From CAZTZY01 sp964617765 (GTDB lineage: Bacteria > Pseudomonadota > Gammaproteobacteria > Pseudomonadales > DT-91): a DNA stretch of 25,028 bases. The translations under genes and the position numbers were made by a program. The notes under the pieces were generated by a model. It had not been told where the DNA came from. It did no database searches and saw nothing but the letters and a program-made list of their open reading frames with translations. Positions 1 through 8,105 of this stretch are shown one piece after another; the stretch's first letter is position 1; the number at the start of each line of letters is the position of its first letter. The stretch covers positions 1-25,028 of the forward strand of contig CAZTZY010000041.1 of the NCBI GenBank assembly GCA_964617765.1. Reading direction: 5' to 3'.

Positions 1-371
1 GTCCAGCTGGAACCGAAGTTGCCCATCGCCATTTTGTTAAACTCTTCCTTGAATTTGTCGAACGATCCCCAGGTTTTATTGATGGCGTCGCCCACTGCAC
101 CGGTAGGAGCGCCGCCGCCTTTAGGGCTCAGGCTGTGCCAGTAGAAAGTGTGATTCCATATTTGTGCTGCGTTGTTGAAGATGCCGCCCGTGGAAGTCTT
201 GATGATATCTTCCAGGCTTTTGCCTTCAAATTCTGTGCCTGGAACCAGATTGTTCAGATTGGTCACATAAGCGTTATGGTGTTTGCCGTGATGGAAATCC
301 AGAGTTTCGGCAGAAATATGCGGCGCCAATGCGTCTTTGGCATAAGGTAAAGCGGGTAATTCAAAAGCCAT
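1..371 (-). CDS. sodB: Iron superoxide dismutase, N-terminal part (cut by window edge)
   Basis: Disproportionates superoxide to hydrogen peroxide and oxygen in the cytoplasm. The reverse-strand frame opens at the ATG at 371 and stays open to the window edge, giving 123 complete codons of a protein that is normally about 193 aa. The N-terminus MAFELPALPYAKDALAPHIS is nearly that of E. coli SodB. Metal-ligand histidines are visible at His27 (DFHHGKHH) and in NHTFYWH. The Gln in NNAAQIWNH is typical of the iron form, whereas manganese enzymes usually have Gly there. A ribosome site, aagga, lies about 8 nt before the ATG. The gene is transcribed away from the membrane-protein/fumarase pair. The C-terminal iron ligands are outside the window. 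Identification is very secure; iron specificity is inferred from the motif. Confidence 0.96.
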   Translation of the reverse strand, partial: MAFELPALPYAKDALAPHISAETLDFHHGKHHNAYVTNLNNLVPGTEFEGKSLEDIIKTSTGGIFNNAAQIWNHTFYWHSLSPKGGGAPTGAVGDAINKTWGSFDKFKEEFNKMAMGNFGSSW

Positions 372-556
372 GATGATTATCCTTGGTTGATTGATATGAA
401 GCTTTTATAAAAGGCCTAGAAGTTGTGTGTCTTTATCAATGGTTTAGGCCAAAGAGGACACAGTATAGGCTGATTAAGACTAAAGAAAAACCCATCTTGT
501 TGAGTAGTTTTCCCGACTTCTAGGGGTATAATGCGCCGTCCAAATTCTAACCAGGT
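372..556. promoter_or_regulatory. Divergent promoter region between sodB and the coiled-coil membrane protein gene
   Basis: This 185-bp gap separates two divergent genes. On the plus strand a perfect TATAAT at 527-532 gives a start near 539, about 18 nt before the ATG at 557; no convincing -35 hexamer is seen at 16-18 nt. On the minus strand a TATACT-like -10 lies at 462-467, which would serve sodB with a leader of roughly 85 nt, again with a poor -35. I saw no Fur-box-like palindrome, although sodB is often iron-regulated in this group. The -10 calls are read directly; their use is inferred. Confidence 0.5.
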
Positions 557-1339
557 ATGAACGAGATGCGTGATAGAGATCCTTCGATCGATTTTGATGA
601 TTTGCCCGATATCCAAACTGAAAAACGCGATAATTTGCGCGCTGAAGTGCCTTCACGTCCCGTGAAGGCCTCTAAGGTATCCAATGCATCAACTTCAACC
701 ACTGCTAAACCTTCTGGATTACTATTAGGAATGTTGGTTTTGATTATTGCTGCGTTATTCTTTTTGAGTTTCCAGCTTTATGCCCAGGCTACAAAACTGG
801 ATGCGCGGGTAGTCGAATTGGAAAAGCGCTTGTCATCGACAGATGAAAGTTTAAGTCAGTCCGGTGTGGCCATGCAGGTGGCTTTCAAGGAGTTAAAGAG
901 TCGGGTTATAGATCAAGAAGGCCAGATAGATAAATTATGGTCATCAGCGTGGAAAAAGAACCAGACTGATATCGAATCCCAAGGGAAGCAAATTGCCTCG
1001 CTCACACTAAAGACGAAAACCACTACGGAGGAATTGGCTAATCTGGCTAAAACGGATGAGGCCTATGCTGCAGAAATTAAAGTACTCAATGCCAGAGCTG
1101 AAACACTGGCGGCCATGGATGCATCAATTAAAGAGCAAGATAAGACGGTCAATGCATTGAAAAAGCAGTTAGATGAGATGGACAAAACCAATGCGACACT
1201 GAAGAAGAAAATTGATGAAAATGCCGGATGGATACAATCAAACAATACTTTCCGCCAGCAGACCAATCAAAGCTTGAATCGTCTCGAGCAGCAGATGAAA
1301 AACCTGCAGCCTTCAAGCACTACTATCATAACCCCTTAA
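557..1339 (+). CDS. Membrane-anchored coiled-coil protein of unknown function
   Basis: I do not recognise a named family. The 260-aa protein has a charged, probably cytoplasmic N-terminal segment (1-52), one hydrophobic helix (about 54-74, GLLLGMLVLIIAALFFL) and a long polar heptad-rich region (about 78-250) typical of a coiled coil, ending in a Ser/Thr/Pro tail. This predicts a bitopic inner-membrane protein with most of its mass in the periplasm. There is no cleavable signal peptide because the hydrophobic stretch is internal. The start ATG lies 24 nt after a TATAAT box. An in-frame ATG three codons on (566) is an alternative start. The stop is 19 nt before the preferred fumarase ATG, so the two genes are probably co-transcribed. 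A role in envelope organisation is possible but is not shown by the sequence. Confidence 0.85.
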   Translation: MNEMRDRDPSIDFDDLPDIQTEKRDNLRAEVPSRPVKASKVSNASTSTTAKPSGLLLGMLVLIIAALFFLSFQLYAQATKLDARVVELEKRLSSTDESLSQSGVAMQVAFKELKSRVIDQEGQIDKLWSSAWKKNQTDIESQGKQIASLTLKTKTTTEELANLAKTDEAYAAEIKVLNARAETLAAMDASIKEQDKTVNALKKQLDEMDKTNATLKKKIDENAGWIQSNNTFRQQTNQSLNRLEQQMKNLQPSSTTIITP

Positions 1340-1358
1340 CTTGGCAGAGATAAAAGCT

Positions 1359-2879
1359 ATGACCGGTATAAAGCAAGATGATTTGATCAGCAGCGTTGCT
1401 GATGCCCTGCAATACATTTCCTACTATCATCCCAAGGATTTTATTGATGGTATGTATGAGGCCTATCAGCGCGAACAAAACCCTGCTGCCAAAGATGCCA
1501 TTGCACAGATTTTGATAAATTCACGCATGTGTGCAGAGGGTCATCGGCCAATCTGTCAGGATACAGGCATAGTGACAGCGTTTGTTAATGTAGGTATGGA
1601 TGTGCAATGGCAAGATGCCACCATGGGTGTGGAAGACATGATTAATGAAGGTGTGCGTCGTGCCTATGCCAATCCGGATAACGTATTGCGAGCTTCTATA
1701 CTCAGTGATCCTGACGGGGCACGGAAAAATACCAAGGATAACACGCCAGCAATTATTCATTTTAAACTTGTGCCCGGGAAGACAGTTGATGTACACGTTG
1801 CTGCTAAAGGCGGAGGTTCCGAAGCAAAATCCAAATTTGCCATGTTAAATCCTTCGGATTCTGTTGTGGATTGGGTGTTGCAAATGGTGCCGTTAATGGG
1901 AGCCGGCTGGTGTCCGCCCGGGATGTTGGGTATCGGCATTGGTGGTACTGCTGAAAAAGCCATGTTATTAGCAAAAGAGGCTCTGTTAGAGCCGATCGAT
2001 ATTCACGATTTGCAAGCCAAGGGTGCAAGTAATCGTGCTGAAGAGTTGCGTTTGGAACTCTATGAAAAAGTGAACAAGCTGGGGATTGGTGCACAAGGTT
2101 TAGGTGGCTTGTCTACCGTGCTCGATATCAAGGTAAAAGATTATCCAACGCATGCGGCCAACAAGCCGGTGGCAATTATTCCTAATTGTGCGGCAACCCG
2201 CCATACGCATTTTGTGTTAGATGGATCAGGGCCGGCTGAATTTGAAGTGCCTAAATTATCCGATTGGCCAGAAATTACTCGTGAAGTTTCCGCCAATGTA
2301 AAACGCGTCAATTTACAAACAGTGACAGCTGGGGAAGTGCAATCCTGGCAGCCTGGTGATGTATTGTTGCTGAGTGGAAAAATGTTGACTGGTCGCGATG
2401 CGGCGCACAAGAAAATGATCGATATACTCGCTAAAGGCGAAAAATTGCCGGTAGATTTAAAAGGCCGTTTTATATATTACGTAGGTCCGGTTGATCCGGT
2501 GCGCGATGAAGTAGTTGGTCCTGCGGGGCCAACCACCGCAACCCGTATGGATAAGTTTACCGAGACCATTCTGGCTGAAACAGGCTTGATGGGTATGATT
2601 GGAAAGGCAGAGCGTGGTCCTGTGGCCATTGAAGCCATTAAAAAACATAAATCTGTGTATTTGATGGCAGTCGGTGGCGCAGCGTATCTGGTATCGAAAG
2701 CGATCAAAAAAGCTTCTGTGGTAGCATTTCCCGAGCTGGGAATGGAAGCTATTTATGAATTTGAGCTTGAAGATATGCCAGTAACTGTAGCGGTGGATAG
2801 TACCGGGATTTCTGTACATAAAACCGGGCCGCAAATATGGTCGAAGAAAATTGAAGAAGAGCATATCAAGGTGACTTGA
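1359..2879 (+). CDS. fumA: Class I fumarate hydratase ([4Fe-4S], FumA-type)
   Basis: Interconverts fumarate and L-malate in the citric acid cycle, in the cytoplasm, using an oxygen-labile [4Fe-4S] cluster. The 506-aa product matches the single-chain class I layout: an N-terminal alpha domain (about 1-280) and a C-terminal beta domain (about 305-506). The three expected cluster cysteines are visible: Cys66 (RPICQDTG), Cys185 (GAGWCPPGMLG) and Cys277 (IPNCAATRH). I chose the ATG at 1359 (MTGIKQDDLI), which fits the usual N-terminus of Pseudomonas-type homologues. An in-frame TTG at 1341 would add six residues and start 1 nt after the upstream stop. It follows the coiled-coil gene directly and is closed by an intrinsic terminator. 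sodB lies just upstream, and class I fumarases are known superoxide targets. The symbol fumA denotes the class; the family also includes fumB. Confidence 0.95.
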   Translation: MTGIKQDDLISSVADALQYISYYHPKDFIDGMYEAYQREQNPAAKDAIAQILINSRMCAEGHRPICQDTGIVTAFVNVGMDVQWQDATMGVEDMINEGVRRAYANPDNVLRASILSDPDGARKNTKDNTPAIIHFKLVPGKTVDVHVAAKGGGSEAKSKFAMLNPSDSVVDWVLQMVPLMGAGWCPPGMLGIGIGGTAEKAMLLAKEALLEPIDIHDLQAKGASNRAEELRLELYEKVNKLGIGAQGLGGLSTVLDIKVKDYPTHAANKPVAIIPNCAATRHTHFVLDGSGPAEFEVPKLSDWPEITREVSANVKRVNLQTVTAGEVQSWQPGDVLLLSGKMLTGRDAAHKKMIDILAKGEKLPVDLKGRFIYYVGPVDPVRDEVVGPAGPTTATRMDKFTETILAETGLMGMIGKAERGPVAIEAIKKHKSVYLMAVGGAAYLVSKAIKKASVVAFPELGMEAIYEFELEDMPVTVAVDSTGISVHKTGPQIWSKKIEEEHIKVT

Positions 2880-2895
2880 TTGGAATATACCTAAC

Positions 2896-2930
2896 AAAAA
2901 GGCGCCGCCGTGATGGTCGCGCCTTTTTTT
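2896..2930 (+). terminator. Rho-independent terminator after fumarase
   Basis: The stem AAAAAGGCGC (2896-2905) pairs with GCGCCTTTTT (2919-2928) around a 13-nt loop. The right arm continues into a run of seven T (2924-2930). It sits 16 nt after the fumarase stop codon. The A-tract on the left side makes it potentially bidirectional. Confidence 0.9.
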
Positions 2931-2955
2931 ATGCACTGAAAAAATCACTGTTTTC

Positions 2956-2986
2956 TTGAAAATGCAGGAAGAACAGATTTTTATAT
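2956..2986 (+). promoter_or_regulatory. Weak candidate promoter for the SDR gene
   Basis: Because a terminator precedes it, the SDR gene should have its own promoter. TTGAAA (2956-2961) is a fair -35, and the T/A-rich stretch at 2979-2986 (TTTTATAT) is the only -10-like sequence at 17-19 nt. The match is poor; this is a candidate only. Confidence 0.25.
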
Positions 2987-3050
2987 CAACAATTGAAGAT
3001 AATAGCTATATCATCAAATGCAAACAAATAAGAATAATCGAGGTGCTGTT

Positions 3051-3803
3051 ATGCAACGTTTTACGGGAAAAAATATTTTAATTACCGGTGCTGCTAATGG
3101 TATAGGTCGCGAAACAGCTATTCGAATTGCCAGTGAGGGCGGGTATGTATTTTGTGTGGATGTATCCGCAACTGGGCTGCAAGAAACAGTGCAATTAATC
3201 GCGAATACAGGTGGCAACGCTGATTCAGCAATTTGCAATGTGGGGAGCCTGGAGTCCATTCAATTTGTGGTGAATGCGTGTCTTGAGAAAATGGGCGCAC
3301 TCGATGTACTGATTAATGTTGCTGGTGTTATCAAGATGGAAAACTTTGAGCATTCTACTGATGAAAACTGGCATCGGATTATTGGTATCAACCTGACAGG
3401 CACCTATTGGATGTGTCGCGAAACTATCCCGCATTTACTGGCCAGCAAAGGTAATATTGTTAACGTTTCATCGACATCGGCTTTGCGTGGTTTGCCCTGG
3501 TCAGCGGCTTATGCTGCCTCCAAGGGTGGTGTTTCAGCCATGACAAAATCGATAGCAGTGGAATTTGCCAAGCAAGGTTTACGTGCCAATACCGTTTGCC
3601 CTGGTTCAATTGCCACGGGTATGAATAACAAACACACCTTGCCACAGAAAATGGATTTCAGCCTGATTCCACGCATAGATGCCATGATGGGGAGCAAGGG
3701 GCCGGAATATGTTGCTGCGGTTATAGCATTATTGGCTTCAGAGCAAGATGGTGGTCATATCACGGGTAGTGAATATGTAATGGATGGTGGAATAGTGATG
3801 TAA
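3051..3803 (+). CDS. Short-chain dehydrogenase/reductase (SDR family oxidoreductase)
   Basis: A classical SDR, an NAD(P)-dependent oxidoreductase of unknown substrate, cytoplasmic. The 250-aa length is standard. The cofactor motif TGAANGIG lies near the N-terminus, followed by the NVAG motif, the catalytic Ser in VSSTSA, the YAASK catalytic Tyr/Lys pair, and a PGSI motif after the active site. The acidic residue after the second strand (VFCVDVS) suggests NAD rather than NADP preference, an inference from family rules. I chose the ATG at 3051, which has a GAGG ribosome site about 9 nt upstream; an in-frame ATG at 3018 would add 11 polar residues with no good ribosome site. It stands alone between a terminator and a convergent gene, so context does not reveal the substrate. 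Confidence 0.9.
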   Translation: MQRFTGKNILITGAANGIGRETAIRIASEGGYVFCVDVSATGLQETVQLIANTGGNADSAICNVGSLESIQFVVNACLEKMGALDVLINVAGVIKMENFEHSTDENWHRIIGINLTGTYWMCRETIPHLLASKGNIVNVSSTSALRGLPWSAAYAASKGGVSAMTKSIAVEFAKQGLRANTVCPGSIATGMNNKHTLPQKMDFSLIPRIDAMMGSKGPEYVAAVIALLASEQDGGHITGSEYVMDGGIVM

Positions 3804-3807
3804 AGTC

Positions 3808-3846
3808 AGGCATTAGGCTTACATCTTGCTTTAATGCTTTATTTTA
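3808..3846 (+). terminator. Possible weak terminator after the SDR gene
   Basis: AGGCATTA (3808-3815) can pair with TAATGCTT (3832-3839) including one G-U pair, with a 16-nt loop and a T-rich tail (TTTATTTT). The stem is AT-rich and the loop large, so it is only a modest candidate. It lies between convergent genes. Confidence 0.4.
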
Positions 3847-4365
3847 ATCGTTAGTATGCGCGTGCTTGCCAGACTTACTATCTTTTAGCGAACTCTTTCG
3901 CCAATCAATAACCTTGGCATGTACCCCGCGGGTAAAGGCAGTTGAATAGTCTTCGAGTAAATCAACGCCCAGTAAAATAAAAATCACCACGGCAGATAAT
4001 TTTATCGATGTTGCCAGGCTGCCAATGGCAATGCATACACCTATAGCGGATAACGCCCATATAGTGGCTGCTGATGTAACGCCGACTACTACCCCGTCTT
4101 TTGACATCATTACGCCTGCGCCTAAAAAACCGATGCCAGTAATCACCTGGCCGATAATGCGCGAAGGGTCAGTCATTGAATTGCCTACCGACATCGATGC
4201 CGCAATGAAAAGATAGGTGCCCAGCGTGATCAGGGTTGATGTTCTGATACCAACAGGTTTTCCGCGTAATTGGCGTTCACAGCCAATGATAGTGCCGCAC
4301 AGTAGGGCTGTGCCAATGGCAGGCCAATTGAATGGGCTGATATCAATGAGTTCAGTAAGAGTCAT
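3844..4365 (-). CDS. MgtC/SapB-family membrane protein (short form)
   Basis: The 173-aa polytopic inner-membrane protein carries the signature of the MgtC/SapB family: an early hydrophobic helix, then GxxIGCERQLRGKPVGIRT, then further helices including the glycine-rich TGIGFLGAGVMM and the segment TSAATIWALSAIGVCIAIG. Four to five membrane helices are apparent by eye. MgtC of Salmonella is about 230 aa with a soluble C-terminal domain. This protein ends soon after the last helix with a short charged tail (HAKVIDWRKSSLKDSKSGKHAHTND region), so that domain is absent. MgtC itself inhibits the F1Fo ATPase and helps growth at low Mg2+, but most short family members have no tested function. The ATG at 4365 has an AGG about 7 nt upstream. 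Convergent with the SDR gene and divergent from the chemoreceptor. Confidence 0.88.
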   Translation of the reverse strand: MTLTELIDISPFNWPAIGTALLCGTIIGCERQLRGKPVGIRTSTLITLGTYLFIAASMSVGNSMTDPSRIIGQVITGIGFLGAGVMMSKDGVVVGVTSAATIWALSAIGVCIAIGSLATSIKLSAVVIFILLGVDLLEDYSTAFTRGVHAKVIDWRKSSLKDSKSGKHAHTND

Positions 4366-4646
4366 GGTAAGCCTATTTGATTGATTTTATAGATAAGAAT
4401 TTAGTCTAAGGTTTTGAAGATAACAATAAATATTACCAATCAATAACACTCATTATTTAAACGCAATGTCAGTTTGTCTAATCAATAGTTGATAAGAGCA
4501 AAATTCCGATGTGCCGGTTTGTAAAATGTCTAGGATATCGTCTATGCTGAAACTAAATAACCAAGTGATTCAATCAACTACATAATCGTATCGCTGATAA
4601 GTGTGTAATTCAGGATTATGCAAAAGGAATATAAAGGACAAATCCA
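4366..4646. promoter_or_regulatory. Divergent intergenic region between MgtC-like and chemoreceptor genes
   Basis: An AT-rich 281-bp gap. For the chemoreceptor, TTGTAA (4519-4524) and TATGCT (4543-4548) are separated by 18 nt and form a fair sigma-70 candidate. No clear sigma-28 (flagellar) promoter with correct spacing was found. A small perfect dyad, ATCAA-tag-TTGAT, lies at 4481-4493 and could be an operator. An AAAGGA ribosome site lies about 9 nt before the ATG at 4647. Nothing resembling an RNA gene is visible. Confidence 0.4.
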
Positions 4647-6557
4647 ATGAAAATTTCCACAAAATTATTAATCGGCTATTTTATGCTGATTGTAATGATC
4701 GCTATTTGTAGTTTTGCAGGTTTTTCCGGTGTAAATCGGTTATCGACTTTAGTGGAAGTTATCATAGGTCCAGCCTGGAATACCGCTGATGGTGCGATGG
4801 AAGGTTCAATTGGTATAGAGGAACAGATGTTGGGTGTAGAACGAATATTGGTACATGACAAGAAAAGCCCGGAGACAGTATTTGCCAAAAAACTTCTTGA
4901 AGAAGGTTGGGCGATGGAAAACGAGGCGCTGGGGCGTCTGATTACAGCAGGCCTGATCAGTTCAGAAGAGTTGGTTATTTTGAAATCTCATCGAGATGCC
5001 TTTGCTTTGGCAAAAAACACATTACTGAATGACAATGAGGTTTTTGCACTGGCTAATGAGCAATTAAATACCCATGTTGATGAATTACAGTCACTGATGA
5101 CGGCTACTGAAGAGTTAGGTGACTTGCAGGTGGAGATGTTAACCAGAAAGCCAGATATGGCCATTAGCTGGAATGGTGGTCTGGAAGAGCGGTGGACTGC
5201 AGGTGATGGTGCTATGGAATCACAAATAGAAATGCTTGAGACCAAGTATCTCTACGAAAAAATGATGCGCGAAAAGAATCCTGAAATTAAAACATTGATT
5301 GATGAAGCCCAGCAAAAATTCAATACAAAAATTCAGGAAGTGATACAACTGAAAGTTTATAAAAATACAAAAGTAACAGTAGAAGGAATCTATAACGGAT
5401 TTTCTTATGCGGATGCATTAGAACAAGCCAATGCCAAACATGAAGAATTGATGGGTAGTGCATTTGTAGCTTGGCAGAAGCTTAGTAATGCTCGGGTACA
5501 ATATTTAATGGCCGCCAATGCCTTGCTTGAGGTGGTAGAAAAGCTGGAGCTAGTTGGGGATAGCAAAGTGGAGTCACAGACACAGGCGATCAATAGTACG
5601 CGGAGTATGTCTTATGGGTTAATCGCATTTTGTTTTGTCATGGGCTTGGTCATTGCAGTCGGCGTTGTTTTGCTTGTAGTGCGAGTCATTATTCACTGGA
5701 TGACAACGACACAAAAAACTCTGGATGATCTTGCCAAGGGGAACCTTTCAGAAAACTTAAACATGGTTTCTGGTTCTGGAACAGACCTCGACCAGATGAA
5801 TGAATCGGTCATCAATGTGGTTAAAAGCTTTATTGTAGCCTTGAAGAAGATAACAACGCATAGCCAGGTTGTTGGTGATGTGGCACGACAGATTGCTGAA
5901 GCGGCAATGGATATCAATCGTGGTGCAAATGATCAGGCAGCCAGTGTTGAAGAAACCAGTGCATCGATCGAGCAAATGAGTGCCACAGTTTCGCAAAATA
6001 GCAAAAATGCCAATGATACTAACGCGATGGCGAGCAATGCATCATCATCGGCAGATGCTGGTGGCAAGGCGCTGAATGAAACCATTGAAGCTATGCATAA
6101 AATTGCGCAAAAGATATCGGTTATTGATGAGATTGCGTATCAAACGAATTTATTGGCATTAAACGCTTCCATTGAAGCTTCTCGAGCGGGTGAAGAAGGC
6201 AGGGGATTTGCTGTTGTTGCTGCAGAAGTACGAAAGCTTGCAGAGCGCAGTAAACAAGCTGCGTCAGAAGTCAGTCAATTGTCTTCGCAAAGTGTTCTGG
6301 TTGCTGAGCGAGCGGGCGCATTATTTAAGCAGATTCTTCCTAACATATCGCATACAGCGGATCTGATACAGGAAATTTCTTCCGCTTCTGCAGAGCAGTC
6401 GTCTGGACTCAGTGAAATTACTATTGCAATGACACAGCTGGATAAAGTGGCTAGACAAAATGCAGTGGCATCCGAACAACTTAGCGCGATGTCACAGGAT
6501 ATGCAAAACATTGTTGATGATTTACAGCAATCGGTGCAGTACTTCTCTATCAAATAG
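4647..6557 (+). CDS. Methyl-accepting chemotaxis protein (transmembrane chemoreceptor)
   Basis: Senses an unidentified stimulus in the periplasm and controls the CheA kinase through CheW, biasing flagellar or twitching motility. The 636-aa order is: N-terminal membrane helix (about 7-27), a large helical periplasmic domain (about 28-320), second membrane helix (about 322-348), a probable HAMP linker (about 349-400), and the cytoplasmic four-helix signalling domain. The hairpin tip is conserved (VIDEIAYQTNLLALNASIEA, about 492-511), followed by SRAGEEGRGFAVVAAEVRKL. No C-terminal NWETF-type pentapeptide is present, so adaptation enzymes would dock elsewhere. The periplasmic domain contains two related segments starting at Trp44 and Trp183, each with W-x(4)-DGAME, indicating an internal duplication. 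It is a single gene with its own promoter region. The ligand cannot be predicted. Confidence 0.96.
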   Translation: MKISTKLLIGYFMLIVMIAICSFAGFSGVNRLSTLVEVIIGPAWNTADGAMEGSIGIEEQMLGVERILVHDKKSPETVFAKKLLEEGWAMENEALGRLITAGLISSEELVILKSHRDAFALAKNTLLNDNEVFALANEQLNTHVDELQSLMTATEELGDLQVEMLTRKPDMAISWNGGLEERWTAGDGAMESQIEMLETKYLYEKMMREKNPEIKTLIDEAQQKFNTKIQEVIQLKVYKNTKVTVEGIYNGFSYADALEQANAKHEELMGSAFVAWQKLSNARVQYLMAANALLEVVEKLELVGDSKVESQTQAINSTRSMSYGLIAFCFVMGLVIAVGVVLLVVRVIIHWMTTTQKTLDDLAKGNLSENLNMVSGSGTDLDQMNESVINVVKSFIVALKKITTHSQVVGDVARQIAEAAMDINRGANDQAASVEETSASIEQMSATVSQNSKNANDTNAMASNASSSADAGGKALNETIEAMHKIAQKISVIDEIAYQTNLLALNASIEASRAGEEGRGFAVVAAEVRKLAERSKQAASEVSQLSSQSVLVAERAGALFKQILPNISHTADLIQEISSASAEQSSGLSEITIAMTQLDKVARQNAVASEQLSAMSQDMQNIVDDLQQSVQYFSIK

Positions 6558-6571
6558 TGGGTAGTTGGAAA

Positions 6572-7585
6572 TTATCGACCTGCAAACGCAAGGGTTAGTT
6601 GTTCCAGATGCAGCCACGGAGAATCTTTGGTGATGCCTTTGATGGACTGGTCAATCAATCGTGCCTTCATCAGCAGTTTTTCTATTTTATTCCGGTTTAA
6701 TCGTTTGATGGCATTTTGTACCAGGGTTTGTCTTGCCTGGAATATTCGTTCATTTTGCATGGCCTGATAGAGTGATGTGCCTTGTTCCTGTGCAGTATGC
6801 AGGCGGTGTAATGTACGTAATTCCCGGGTGATAAATCCCAGAATAGGCAGGAGATTTTTGGTCGTGTCATCTTCTGCTTTCAAGCCATTGAGAGTGCGCA
6901 TGGCCGCAGTGATATCGCCTGCCAGACAGCGGTCAGTTAAATTAAATACGGTATAGCGGCTGGAGTTGCAAACCATTTGGGTCATGGTATCAAGATCAAT
7001 AGTTTTGCTGTTAGACAGCAAGCGCAATTTTTCTATTTCCTGTTGTGCTGCGAGCAGATTCCCTTCAACGTTATCAGCAAGAAACTGTAAAGCGTCATCA
7101 GAAGCACTCAGGCCATGTGGTTGCATACGGCCTTGTATCCAGCGGGGTAATTGTGAGCGTTCTATTGGCCATACTTGTAATGTAACACCCGCATTATCAA
7201 TCGCTTTATGCCATTTGCTGGTTTGTGTGGTTTTATCAATTTTTGGCATGGTCAAAAGGATGACGATATCAGGGTTCATATTGTCGAGTACTGAAAGCAG
7301 GCCTTTGCTGCCATCATCACCAATTTTACTGGTTTTAAAGCGCAATTCGAGCAGTTTTTTATCGGCAAATAATGACATACTGTTTAACGATTGCAGTATA
7401 TCGCTCCAGTCAAATTTGGCATCTATGTCAAATACTTCCCGCTCCATAAAACCTTGTTGTTTGCAGGTAGTGCGCAATGCATCGGAGCTTTCTTGTAGCA
7501 GCAGGGTTTCATCACCGCTGAACAGGTAAATGTTTTTCAAGCCCTGATTCAGGTGATTACTGAGCTGTTGCAGAGGCAGGTTCAT
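6572..7585 (-). CDS. holA: DNA polymerase III, delta subunit
   Basis: Clamp-loader subunit that opens the beta sliding clamp during replication, cytoplasmic. The 337-aa length fits the family. Recognisable parts include the N-terminal IYLFSGDETLLLQE region, the beta-binding segment around LNSMSLFADKKLLELRF, and the C-terminal helical collar. I chose the ATG at 7585 (MNLPLQQLSNHL), as in other gammaproteobacterial HolA proteins. The frame is open upstream as far as 7738 only because it overlaps lptE; those extra codons are not HolA-like. The start lies inside lptE (29-nt overlap), indicating translational coupling. It is the last gene of the minus-strand run and converges on the chemoreceptor gene with a 14-nt gap and no terminator in between. 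Confidence 0.95.
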   Translation of the reverse strand: MNLPLQQLSNHLNQGLKNIYLFSGDETLLLQESSDALRTTCKQQGFMEREVFDIDAKFDWSDILQSLNSMSLFADKKLLELRFKTSKIGDDGSKGLLSVLDNMNPDIVILLTMPKIDKTTQTSKWHKAIDNAGVTLQVWPIERSQLPRWIQGRMQPHGLSASDDALQFLADNVEGNLLAAQQEIEKLRLLSNSKTIDLDTMTQMVCNSSRYTVFNLTDRCLAGDITAAMRTLNGLKAEDDTTKNLLPILGFITRELRTLHRLHTAQEQGTSLYQAMQNERIFQARQTLVQNAIKRLNRNKIEKLLMKARLIDQSIKGITKDSPWLHLEQLTLAFAGR

Positions 7586-8105
7586 TGTCTTCACATTCAG
7601 GTGGGTTGTTGGCAATGACTTCAATGCGTTGTAAAACATCTTCAGCCAGTTTTTGGCGCAATTCGCGCAGGATAATTTCCTGTTCATTACTTTTGCTGCC
7701 ACTGGCATCAGCGTTATCCTGGAAAATGGATTCTTCAATCAGTTCGATTGGCTGATAGGTGATATCGTTGTGGTGAAGGAGCAGTGTGACATGCAAGCGT
7801 AAAAAGAATTCCCGGGTCGATGCGCTTTGTGTGGTGCTGGCTTGCCATTGTTCGAGTTCTTCATCATTGATGCTGATAGCCCATTCAGCATCGGGTGAAA
7901 TTTTAATATCACGTGATTCAGCTAACTGTTTTACATAGGCGGCGATATCGTCATAACGGTTAATGCCGCGTATATTCAATGTAGTGAGGTGGATTTGCGT
8001 ATCATCGGGTTTATGGCCTTTTAACTGAAATCCACAGGCAGATAACGTAAGCACTATCAAACTATAGCAACTTAGACTTATCAAGCATGTGCGTAATGGT
8101 TTCAT
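7557..8105 (-). CDS. lptE: LPS-assembly lipoprotein LptE
   Basis: Outer-membrane lipoprotein that plugs the LptD barrel and helps insert lipopolysaccharide into the outer leaflet. The 182-aa product has a lipoprotein signal peptide ending in the lipobox LSAC with Cys24, followed by GFQLKG, the typical LptE mature N-terminus (Gly at +2 fits outer-membrane sorting). The ATG at 8105 immediately follows the leuS stop. Its 3' end overlaps holA by 29 nt. The gene order leuS-lptE-holA is conserved across gammaproteobacteria, which supports the call despite weak overall conservation of the family. Older name rlpB. Confidence 0.94.
   Translation of the reverse strand: MKPLRTCLISLSCYSLIVLTLSACGFQLKGHKPDDTQIHLTTLNIRGINRYDDIAAYVKQLAESRDIKISPDAEWAISINDEELEQWQASTTQSASTREFFLRLHVTLLLHHNDITYQPIELIEESIFQDNADASGSKSNEQEIILRELRQKLAEDVLQRIEVIANNPPECEDNEPASATAQ

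Noticed and set aside
1341..1358. TTG start for fumarase adding six residues
   Set aside because: The ATG at 1359 gives the N-terminus usual for Pseudomonas-type class I fumarases. TTG would start 1 nt after the upstream stop, which is possible through coupling but less likely.
2457..2948. 163-codon reverse-strand frame over the fumarase 3' end
   Set aside because: It is a shadow of the fumarase gene and its terminator, with no family resemblance or ribosome site.
4366..4646. Flagellar sigma-28 promoter for the chemoreceptor
   Set aside because: TAAA and GCTGATAA-like pieces are present near 4553-4600, but their spacing (over 30 bp) is far from the required 15 bp.
7586..7738. N-terminal extension of holA upstream of 7585
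   Set aside because: These codons overlap lptE in another frame and do not resemble HolA. The ATG at 7585 gives the family N-terminus.
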